Below, one piece after another: positions 1 to 5,234 of a stretch of 6,382 bases of DNA. Origin of the DNA: CAYPZU01 sp964415395 (GTDB taxonomy: Bacteria > Chlamydiota > Chlamydiia > Chlamydiales > SM23-39). The first letter of the stretch is position 1; every line of letters begins with the position of its first letter. The stretch covers positions 1 through 6,382 of the forward strand of contig CAYPZU010000096.1 of the NCBI GenBank assembly GCA_964415395.1, read 5' to 3'. The notes below the pieces were generated by a model. The model made no database searches, was not told the DNA's origin, and was given only the letters and a program-made list of their open reading frames with translations. Made by a program: the position numbers and the translations under genes.

Positions 1-46
1 CTCCCGCAGCCTGTGCGTCCGGCCGGGTTTCGCCGTTTCTGGTCCG

Positions 47-508
47 ATGACCGGTCCCGCGACGCCCCCCCCCACATGGCGCAGCCGCATCGTCGGGAGC
101 GACGAAGTGGCGCCTGACCAGCTGCTTGCCAACCCCAAGAACTGGCGCGTGCACCCCAAGTCACAGCAGGAGGCGCTGGCCGGCGTCCTTGATCGGGTCG
201 GGTGGGTCGCCCCGGTCATGGTCAACCAGTCCACGGTATGGCGGGCGCCGAGCCCGAAGATGATCATGGCCGGGTCGAAGGAGGAACGGCTCGACCACCC
301 CGCGCAGAAGCCCGTCGTGCTCTACGACATCCCGATCCTCAACCACTCGGGCGACGTGTTCGACCCGTTCGGAGGATGCGGGACCAGCATCATCGCGGCT
401 GAGCAGCAGGGACGTCGCTGCTTCGCCATCGAGGTGGAGCCGAGGTACGTCGACATCATCCTCGCGCGCTGGGAGGCGTTCACGGGGCGGGAGGCCGTCC
501 GTGGGTAG
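47..508 (+). CDS. Internally deleted ParB-like / DNA methyltransferase fusion
   Basis: The 153-residue product joins two incomplete domains. Residues about 14-63 match the start of the ParB/Srx-like domain of phage ParB-methylase fusions (RIVGSDEV, LLANPKNWRVHP, VGWVAPVMVNQST). Residues about 64-147 match the end of an N6/N4 adenine or cytosine methyltransferase: a HPAQKP block (84-89), the SAM-binding loop FDPFGGCGTS (105-114), then AIEVEPRYVDIILARWE. What should lie between, the ParB GHxR motif and the methylase catalytic DPPY motif, is absent, so neither activity is expected. Family members with both domains are usually 400 residues or more. The join lies around Q61-S62-T63 (227-235), in frame. 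No convincing ribosome binding site precedes ATG 47, and the frame stays open to the window edge, so the true start may be upstream. The end overlaps terS by 8 bases. It is either a real deletion remnant or an assembly collapse. Confidence 0.72.
   Translation: MTGPATPPPTWRSRIVGSDEVAPDQLLANPKNWRVHPKSQQEALAGVLDRVGWVAPVMVNQSTVWRAPSPKMIMAGSKEERLDHPAQKPVVLYDIPILNHSGDVFDPFGGCGTSIIAAEQQGRRCFAIEVEPRYVDIILARWEAFTGREAVRG
65..73 (+). repeat. Nine-base C homopolymer near the start of the first gene
   Basis: Nine consecutive C bases encode three prolines at residues 7-9 of the first gene, just after its putative start codon. Such a tract is prone to replication slippage and to sequencing error, and a one-base change would shift the frame of the whole gene. 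Nothing else suggests a contingency switch. Confidence 0.6.
489..494 (+). promoter_or_regulatory. Ribosome binding site of terS
   Basis: GGGAGG lies six bases before GTG 501 and inside the end of the upstream gene. It supports GTG 501 as the terS start and suggests translational coupling with the preceding gene. Confidence 0.7.
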
Positions 509-998
509 GCGGGGCCCCGCGCCCGAGCCCGCGGCCTCCAAGCTGGCGCGGGGGGAGACGCGTCCGTCGCGGCTGAACCGGATGGAGCCGTTGCCCAGGC
601 ACGCGCCGCCGCGCCCGCCCAAGGGGCTGAGCGACCGCGCCAAGGAGGTCTGGCGGCGGGTGCTCAGGGACGCTCCTCCGAACCTGATCATGGCCGCCGA
701 TGCTGACGTGCTGCGGATCTTCTGCGACGCCGTCGTCCTGTACGAAGACGCCATCGGGACCGTCATGCGGAGCGGCCTCGTGGTCCGCGGGCGCCACGGG
801 GAGCTGGTCAAGAACCCGGTCCTGATGCCCATGCGCGACCAGAGGGAGGCCATCCGCATCCTGAGCCGGGAGCTGGGGCTGTCCCCGGCCGCCCGTGCCG
901 GCCTCCAGGTCGCGGTCGGGTCGTCGCCCGGCCTGGACATCGACGCGGAGATCGGACCCCCGCCCCGCCTGCTGGTCGTCGGTGGCGGGGATGACTGA
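501..998 (+). CDS. terS: Terminase small subunit, P27 family
   Basis: This 165-residue protein would recognise phage DNA and load the packaging motor together with the large subunit. The family is clear from the N-terminal GRRGPAPEP block (2-10), the RPSRLNRMEPLPR segment (21-33), the PPKGLSDRAKEVWRRV helix (39-54), the ADADVLRIFCDAV helix (67-79), the KNPVLMPMRDQREAIR segment (104-119) and the C-terminal RELGLSPAARAGL motif (123-135), all typical of P27-type small terminases. The length is normal for the family. The GTG start overlaps the upstream stop by 8 bases (GTGGGTAG) and has a good ribosome binding site at 489-494. The stop TGA at 996-998 is in the same reading frame as terL, which begins 3 bases later. 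The C-terminal tail ends in a Gly/Asp-rich stretch. Recognition of the family is firm; DNA-binding specificity cannot be read. Confidence 0.93.
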   Translation: MGRRGPAPEPAASKLARGETRPSRLNRMEPLPRHAPPRPPKGLSDRAKEVWRRVLRDAPPNLIMAADADVLRIFCDAVVLYEDAIGTVMRSGLVVRGRHGELVKNPVLMPMRDQREAIRILSRELGLSPAARAGLQVAVGSSPGLDIDAEIGPPPRLLVVGGGDD

Positions 999-1001
999 CC
1001 G

Positions 1002-2582
1002 GTGGTCCCCGATGCCCTCACCGGCGGCCCCCGGTTCGCCGCCTTCTGCGAGCGGTACATCCGCCACACGAAGGGACGCTGGGCCGGCCGACCATTCATC
1101 CTCGAGGACTGGCAGCGCGAGTTCTGGTGGGAGGCGCTCGAGGTCGACCCCACGACCGGCCTGCGCATCTACCAGGAGGTCGGCCTCGGCCTGCCCCGCA
1201 AGAACGGGAAGTCGGTCATGGCCTCGGCCGCCGGCCACTACTTCTTGGTCGCCGATGGAGAGGCCGAGCCGGAGGTCTACGCCGCCGCCGCCGCCCGCAA
1301 CCAGGCGGGCATCGTGCTCGGCCAGGCCCGCCGCATGGCCCTCCAGTCCCCCGCCCTGCTGCGCCACGTCGCGGTCCGCGCCCACCTCCTCGAGTGCCCC
1401 AGGAACGGCGGGATCATGCGCGCACTGTCCGCCGACGCCGCGCTCCAGCACGGCCTCAACCCCAGCGCGAACATCATCGACGAGCTGCACGCCCACAAGA
1501 ACGGCGACCTCTACACCGCGCTCACGACCGGCACCGGCGCCCGGGAGCAGCCGTTCACGCTCTGGATCACCACGGGCGGCGAGGACGCCAGCTTTATGTG
1601 GGACCTGGTCGACACCATGGAGACCGGCCCGGGCATCCTCGAGGACCGCGGGGCCCTCCGCATCTATCGGGACCGGACCAACGGGGTGCTCATCTGGTGG
1701 TACGGAGCCCCGGAGGGCGCCGACATCCATGACCCCGCCGTCTGGCGCGCGTGCAACCCAGCCTCGTGGCTCCAGGACGGCCACACGCTCGAGCGCGAGC
1801 ACGGCCGGCTCCTGGCCCGTGGCGCGATGCCCGAGTGGCGGATGTACCACCTCAACCAGCGGTCCGTCGGCTCCGACGCATGGATGGCGCCGGGGCTGTG
1901 GGCGGCGCGCGCCGGCGAGGTCGCATTGGACCCGAGGGAGCCTGCGTTCACCTGCGTCCGCGTCGGCCATGGCCACCAGCACGCGGCGATGGTCACCGCC
2001 CAGGTGCAGCGCGTCGATGGGCGGAGGGTCGCGCTCAACCGAGAGGGACGTCCGGTGCTCGGGCCCGGGGACCGCGTCGTGATCCAGACGAAGACCTACG
2101 CGGCGGACGGGACCGGCGGGCAGGTCAGCCTGGCGGACATCGAGCGGGACATCGCAGCGCTGCGCCGGGCCGTCCCCGCGCAGGTCAGAGCACAGGTCCC
2201 GGTCGGCACCCGTGGCCGGATGCGTGACGGAGCACTGCGGGGCCCGGAGATCGCCTACGCCGGCGCGTTCTTCGCCGGTTCCGCGCAGCGTCTCCGCGCG
2301 GAAGGTGTCGCGCTCGTCGACGTGCCCAGCACCCCCGAGCACCTGGCGCCGGCGGCCGAGACGCTGATGCAGCACGTCTCCGCGGGAACGCTCGTGCACG
2401 ACGGGGACGCGGAGCTCGCGCGCCAGCTCGCGAACGTCGTCGCGAAGCCGATGCCGAAGGGTTGGAAGCCCGAGCCGCTCGATCCCGACCAGCCCATCGT
2501 GGCCGCCCGCGCCGCGATGCTCGCCGTCCACCACGCCATCACCGCGCCGCGGTGGAGGCCATCCACCCTGAACGGACTGTAG
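1002..2582 (+). CDS. terL: Terminase large subunit with intact ATPase and apparently inactive nuclease domain
   Basis: This 526-residue protein is the DNA-packaging motor of the Terminase_1 (HK97/P27-associated) type. The ATPase half is complete: an N-terminal RHTKGRWAGRPFILEDWQRE block, Walker A GLPRKNGKS (63-71), Walker B NIIDELHAH (157-165, D160-E161) and the coupling motif ITTGG (189-193). The C-terminal half follows the RNase H-like nuclease fold, with recognisable landmarks AFFAGSAQRL (422-431), HLAPAAETL, GTLVHDGDAELARQLANVVAK and MPKGW. However, the expected acidic metal ligands are replaced: the 'GvDvGxxHD' strand reads RVGHGHQH (R320, Q326), the 'YDPY' motif reads YAGA (A420), and the late 'IDAAVA' reads IVAARA (V500). 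Packaging ATPase activity is expected; DNA cleavage by this subunit is doubtful. GTG 1002 is the first possible start after the in-frame terS stop; an alternative start at ATG 991 would need a frame change near 1007-1010. The stop TAG overlaps the portal ribosome binding site. Confidence 0.93.
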   Translation: MVPDALTGGPRFAAFCERYIRHTKGRWAGRPFILEDWQREFWWEALEVDPTTGLRIYQEVGLGLPRKNGKSVMASAAGHYFLVADGEAEPEVYAAAAARNQAGIVLGQARRMALQSPALLRHVAVRAHLLECPRNGGIMRALSADAALQHGLNPSANIIDELHAHKNGDLYTALTTGTGAREQPFTLWITTGGEDASFMWDLVDTMETGPGILEDRGALRIYRDRTNGVLIWWYGAPEGADIHDPAVWRACNPASWLQDGHTLEREHGRLLARGAMPEWRMYHLNQRSVGSDAWMAPGLWAARAGEVALDPREPAFTCVRVGHGHQHAAMVTAQVQRVDGRRVALNREGRPVLGPGDRVVIQTKTYAADGTGGQVSLADIERDIAALRRAVPAQVRAQVPVGTRGRMRDGALRGPEIAYAGAFFAGSAQRLRAEGVALVDVPSTPEHLAPAAETLMQHVSAGTLVHDGDAELARQLANVVAKPMPKGWKPEPLDPDQPIVAARAAMLAVHHAITAPRWRPSTLNGL

Positions 2583-2586
2583 GAGG
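2581..2586 (+). promoter_or_regulatory. Ribosome binding site of the portal gene
   Basis: A perfect AGGAGG overlaps the last two bases of the terL stop codon. It lies 5 bases before ATG 2592 and 8 bases before ATG 2595, so either of the tandem ATG codons could be used; the second has the more usual spacing. Confidence 0.85.
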
Positions 2587-2591
2587 CCGCC

Positions 2592-4080
2592 ATGATGACC
2601 CTCGCCGACGTCTTCTTCCGCCCGATCGAGCCCGGGCGCGCGCTGCCGGCCGACCTCGCCGACGGCGGGACCGAGCGCCACCACGACGCCTACCCCGAGC
2701 GCTCGTCCGAGTGGTGGATCGCGCGCCTCCTCCACGAGATGCGCGAGCGCAACGTCCGCCTGGCGCGCCTGCGCTCGTACTACAAGGGCACCAACGAGAC
2801 CTGGCGGTTCGCCAACGAGGCCCACCGCGAGACGTTCGGGATCCGCTTCCAGAACCTGCGGGCCAACTACGCCAAGCCCATCGTCGAGATCCCCGCGCAG
2901 CGCATGGCCGTGGACGCGGTGGTCATCGAGGGCGACGACGCCGGGTCCGACGAGGCGTGGCGGATCTGGCAGGCGAACCGGCTGGACGCGCGCTCGCTCA
3001 CCGCGCACCTCAACGTGCTGTCGGTCGGCGAGTGCCCGGTGATCGTGGGCCCGAACCTGGCCGACCCGGCGACGCCCCGCATCACCGTGGAGGATCCGCT
3101 CCAGGTGATCGTGGAGACCGACCCCACCGACCAGGACCGGGTGCTCGCCGGGCTCAAGATGTGGGAGGCCAAGGGCCACACCTGCACCGCGGTGCTGTAC
3201 CTGCCGGACCGGATCGAGTGGTGGACCTCGGAGGAGCCGAAGCCGGGCAAGCCGCGGACGTGGCTGCCGGTCCCGGACCGCGTCCAGCAGAACCCCTGGG
3301 GCGTCGTGCCCATCGTGGTGCTCCAGAACGCGCCCGCCGGCGCCGCCGAGCACGAGGACATCCTCGACCAGCTCGACCTCTACGCCAAGACGCTGTACGA
3401 CATGACGACGGCCAGCGACTACATGGCCAGCCCCCAGCGGTGGGCGACCGGCGTGACCATCGCCGACGAGGGCCAGCCCACCGACGCGGAGGGCAACCCC
3501 ACGGCGACCGACGCGTCGGGCTTCAAGGGCGGGCCCAACCGCGTCTGGACGAGCGACGACCCCGATTCCACGTTCGGGCAGCTGCCGGCCGCCGACCTCA
3601 CCGCGTTCGTGCGCCAGCTCGAGGCCTACCGCTCGGACATGGCCACGATCACGCACACCCCCCACCNNNNNNNNNNCCCACCGGCTGCTGATCCCGCCGC
3701 CGTCCTCTGTCCCGCCCTCGGGCGAGAGCGTGCGCCTCTCCGACAACCCGCTGACCAAGAAGGTCGGCTGGAAGCTGACCGCCATCGGCGACGGCTGGGA
3801 GGAGGTCATCCGCCTGGCGTTCCTGATCGCGGGCGATCGCGTCCGGGCGTCCCGGATGGACATCGAGGCCCTCTGGGCGGATCCCGAGGTCCGCACCGAG
3901 GTCGAGCACGTGGACGCGCTGTCGAAGCTCGCGGCGATGGGCGTCCCCCAGGAGGAGCTGTGGCGCCGCGCGGGCGCCACGCCCCAGCAGATCCGCCGAT
4001 GGAAGGCGATGCAGCCCACGTCCAGCACCACCCCGCCGGCCCCGCCGGTGCCCGATGGAGGAACCACCCCCGATGCGTGA
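2592..4080 (+). CDS. Portal protein, SPP1 gp6-like, interrupted by an assembly gap
   Basis: The portal forms the dodecameric ring at one capsid vertex through which the terminase pumps DNA and to which the neck and tail attach. The N-terminal part shows the gp6-type pattern: the RLRSYYKGTN segment (58-68), FGIRFQNLRANYAKPIVE (82-99) and LNVLSVGECPVIVG (140-153). A run of 10 Ns at 3667-3676 shifts the apparent frame. If the CCCACC before the gap is merged with the CCCACC after it, the frame runs through as THTPHRLLIPPPSS, and the typical portal continuation PSGESVRLSDNPL follows. The merged protein is 490 residues, a normal portal length. The C-terminal part (WEEVIRLAFLIAGD, VEHVDALSKLAAMGVPQEELWRRAG) is also typical of the family, followed by a Thr/Pro-rich tail. 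The tandem start follows a perfect AGGAGG. The stop TGA overlaps the scaffold gene start by 8 bases. No MuF-like minor head gene or protease follows. Confidence 0.92.
3667..3676. other. Assembly gap (10 Ns) inside the portal gene
   Basis: Ten N bases separate two flanks that end and begin with the same hexamer CCCACC (3661-3666 and 3677-3682). Merging the two copies removes 16 bases and restores a single portal reading frame at the point where the family's TxTP...LL motif is expected. The gap is therefore probably a scaffolding artefact with no missing bases, rather than true missing sequence. Confidence 0.9.
4057..4061 (+). promoter_or_regulatory. Ribosome binding site of the scaffold gene
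   Basis: GGAGG lies inside the 3' end of the portal gene, 11 bases before ATG 4073. It decides the start of the scaffold gene in favour of ATG 4073 over the in-frame ATG 4055, which has no comparable site. Confidence 0.65.
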
Positions 4081-4765
4081 CACCCTGCGCGCGCTGCGCG
4101 CCATCCACCTCGCCCCGGCCCGCACCGCCCACGCCTGGTTCGACGGCACGGCCGGCGCCTCCGCCGGCACCGCGACCGCCACGCCCCCGGTCCCCGCGGG
4201 GGACCCGGCTCCGCCGGCCCCCGCACCCGCCACGCCCCCGCCTGCGGACCCTGCGCCCGCCGCCGGGGACGGTGAGCTGCACGCGCTCCGCACCAAGGCG
4301 GGCCGCCTCGAGGCGGAGCTCAAGAAGCTCCAGGAGGCGGAGAAGGCGCGCCAGGAGGCCGACCTCTCCGAGGTCGAGAAGCTCAAGCGCCAGATCGCCG
4401 AGCGGGACGCGCTGCTCGAGCAGCAGGTGGCCGCGGCCAAGGCGGGCCGCCTGGCGGGCGCGTCGCTCGCGGCGGCCGCGCGCCTGGGCTTCGCGGATCC
4501 CGAGGACGCCCAGCGGTTCCTCGACGCGGAGCGGGTCGAATGGGACGACGCGACCGGCGCCCCGAAGAACGTCCAGCAGCTGCTCGAGGCCGTGCTCAAG
4601 GCCAAGCCGTACCTCAAGGCGTCGTTCACGGCCACGCCCGACCTGGGCCAGGGCAACCGCGGTGCCGGCACCGCTCCGCTCACCCGCGACGCCATCGCGA
4701 AGCTGTCGCCGGCGGAGATCAACGCCCGGTGGCCGGAGGTCTCAGCGGTCCTCAACAAGGGCTGA
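4073..4765 (+). CDS. Capsid scaffolding protein (coiled coil)
   Basis: The 230-residue product is predicted to be the internal scaffold that guides coat protein into a procapsid and then leaves. It has an N-terminal segment (1-25), a long Ala/Pro-rich linker (about 30-66), and a charged heptad-like coiled coil (about 67-124, rich in K, E, R and Q, with ELKKLQEAEKARQEADLSEV in its centre). Next comes a conserved-looking segment, LGFADPEDAQRFL (138-150), followed by VQQLLEAVLKAKPYL (167-181). The C-terminal end, LTRDAIAKLSPAEINARWPE (203-222) then VSAVLNKG, resembles the 'ltreeI..lSpeEinaRW' ending of actinophage scaffold-like proteins. The position between portal and major capsid gene is the classic scaffold position, and no protease gene is present. 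ATG 4073 overlaps the portal stop (ATGCGTGA). The role is inferred from position, coiled coil and C-terminal pattern, not from a catalytic motif. Confidence 0.82.
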   Translation: MRDTLRALRAIHLAPARTAHAWFDGTAGASAGTATATPPVPAGDPAPPAPAPATPPPADPAPAAGDGELHALRTKAGRLEAELKKLQEAEKARQEADLSEVEKLKRQIAERDALLEQQVAAAKAGRLAGASLAAAARLGFADPEDAQRFLDAERVEWDDATGAPKNVQQLLEAVLKAKPYLKASFTATPDLGQGNRGAGTAPLTRDAIAKLSPAEINARWPEVSAVLNKG

Positions 4766-4779
4766 CGGGTCGCTGCCGA

Positions 4780-5019
4780 ATGGATGAGCGATGGCTCACG
4801 GTCCACATCGAGAGCGACTGGCGCGACAACGGCGGCGCCGGCCCGACAATCATCCACGCCGAGCAGGTGGTCGACGGGCAACCCCGGGAGGTGCTCGTCT
4901 CCCACGACCGCTACAACGGGTCGGATCACCATCCCCTCCGGTCGCGCGCGCTGGAGCTGATGCCGGCCGAACGCTTCTTCCCGGTCCCCAGACTGGTGGC
5001 AGGGGTTGACCGCCGCTGA
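4780..5019 (+). CDS. Small protein of unknown function between scaffold and capsid genes
   Basis: I do not recognise this 79-residue protein. It begins MDERWLTVHIESDWRDNGG, has no membrane segment or signal peptide, and is charged and mixed in character, with a His-containing central part (SHDRYNGSDHHPLR) and a C-terminal MPAERFFPVPRL. Most codons end in G or C like the neighbouring genes, which supports real coding. The last codons (AGA, GCA, GTT) are atypical, but they overlap the -35 region of the capsid promoter, which may constrain them. It starts 14 bases after the scaffold stop with only a weak ribosome binding site, so translation may depend on coupling; ATG 4780 is the first start after the scaffold stop in this frame. 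It could be a small head-assembly factor, but that would only be a guess from position. Confidence 0.55.
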   Translation: MDERWLTVHIESDWRDNGGAGPTIIHAEQVVDGQPREVLVSHDRYNGSDHHPLRSRALELMPAERFFPVPRLVAGVDRR

Positions 5020-5035
5020 GCCTACGGCGTAGACT
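5006..5035 (+). promoter_or_regulatory. Sigma-70 (HrdB-like) promoter for the capsid gene
   Basis: The -35 box TTGACC (5006-5011) and the -10 box TAGACT (5030-5035) are separated by 18 bp. This fits the actinobacterial housekeeping consensus closely (TTGAC, about 18 bp, TAGRMT). The -35 box lies inside the last codons of the small upstream gene. Transcription would start near 5042, giving a leader of about 190 bases before the capsid GTG. It would add capsid mRNA to any read-through from the terminase operon. It is predicted by motif only. Confidence 0.75.
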
Positions 5036-5121
5036 CGCCGCGAACGACTGGTCCCGAGGGTCCCCGCCAGCACCGCCCGCCTCGCGCGGCACGGGGGGCG
5101 CCCGACCCGGACAGGACCGAC

Positions 5122-5141
5122 GCTGACCGCCCCGCGTCAGC
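5122..5141 (+). promoter_or_regulatory. Six-base-pair hairpin in the capsid leader
   Basis: GCTGAC (5122-5127) and GTCAGC (5136-5141) form a perfect inverted repeat around the 8-base loop CGCCCCGC. It is flanked by two copies of CAGGACCG. It could be an RNA stem or a dyad DNA operator. Confidence 0.5.
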
Positions 5142-5150
5142 AGCGCAGGA

Positions 5151-5175
5151 CCGGCCCGCCGCCAGGCGGCCCCGG
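5151..5175 (+). promoter_or_regulatory. GC-rich hairpin in the capsid leader
   Basis: GCCGC (5158-5162) pairs with GCGGC (5166-5170) across a CAG loop. Beyond a small internal loop, the outer CCGG (5151-5154) can pair with CCGG (5172-5175). In DNA this rich in GC, short stems arise easily, so this one is weaker evidence than its neighbours. Confidence 0.35.
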
Positions 5176-5190
5176 ATCGCGCAGCGACAC

Positions 5191-5231
5191 GGCCCCGGAG
5201 CGTGCATCACCCATGCACTTCTCCGGAGGCT
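5191..5231 (+). promoter_or_regulatory. Long hairpin that buries the capsid ribosome binding site
   Basis: GTGCAT (5202-5207) pairs with ATGCAC (5213-5218) around the loop CACCC. After a small internal loop (C5201 against TT 5219-5220), CCGGAG (5195-5200) pairs with CTCCGG (5221-5226). With A5227 bulged out, GGCC (5191-5194) can pair with GGCT (5228-5231). That gives up to 16 pairs, one of them G-U. The Shine-Dalgarno GGAGG (5225-5229) lies in the 3' arm, 5 bases before the GTG start. Folding would hide the ribosome binding site, so this is a candidate translational control element for the capsid gene. No U tract follows, which argues against a terminator. Confidence 0.68.
5225..5229 (+). promoter_or_regulatory. 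Ribosome binding site of the major capsid gene
   Basis: GGAGG lies five bases before GTG 5235. It sets the capsid start at that GTG, because the product then begins MALSNFIPTVWS as expected for the family. The site lies in the 3' arm of the 5191-5231 hairpin. Confidence 0.8.
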
Positions 5232-5234
5232 CCC

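Larger units (their letters stand above)
5036..5234 (+). promoter_or_regulatory. Structured 5' leader of the major capsid mRNA
   Basis: These 199 bases contain no convincing gene on either strand. Downstream of the predicted promoter they hold three stem-loops: 5122-5141, 5151-5175 and 5191-5231, the last covering the capsid ribosome binding site. A direct repeat CAGGACCG occurs at 5112-5119 and again at 5146-5153, bracketing the first stem. A GGGCGCCC palindrome lies at 5096-5103. There is no U-rich run after any stem, so they do not look like intrinsic terminators. The leader is unusually long for a tightly packed phage head operon and is probably regulatory. Confidence 0.6.

Noticed and set aside
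161..1168. Minus-strand open frame of 335 codons opposite the methylase remnant, terS and the start of terL
   Set aside because: It is a shadow of + strand genes with strong family matches, and its product is Ser/Arg/Pro-rich without domains.
4055..4072. Scaffold start at ATG 4055
   Set aside because: It lacks a convincing ribosome binding site, while GGAGG at 4057-4061 is suitably placed for ATG 4073, which also reproduces the 8-base overlap style of the operon.
3730..4080. A separate 116-residue gene after the N run
   Set aside because: Its sequence is the C-terminal part of the portal family, it has no ribosome binding site, and the frame joins the upstream portal part when the duplicated CCCACC is merged.
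480..4226. A very long minus-strand open frame (1248 codons) opposite terS, terL, portal and scaffold
   Set aside because: It is the usual antisense shadow in very GC-rich coding DNA. The product is low-complexity Arg/Gly/Ala/Pro sequence, it spans several well-supported + strand genes and the assembly gap, and it has no recognisable domain.
4193..4262. Ala/Pro-rich codons in the scaffold gene as a DNA repeat or CRISPR-like array
   Set aside because: The repetition is low-complexity protein linker coding, with no regular unit length and no spacers. I also saw no tRNA, rRNA, insertion sequence or attachment site in the window.
5202..5234. Capsid start at GTG 5202 (11 extra N-terminal residues)
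   Set aside because: The family begins at MAL-NFIPTVWSARL, the good ribosome binding site serves GTG 5235, and 5202 lies in the inner stem of the leader hairpin.
5191..5234. The leader hairpin as an intrinsic transcription terminator
   Set aside because: No U-rich run follows the stem, and the next bases are the ribosome binding site spacer and the capsid start codon.
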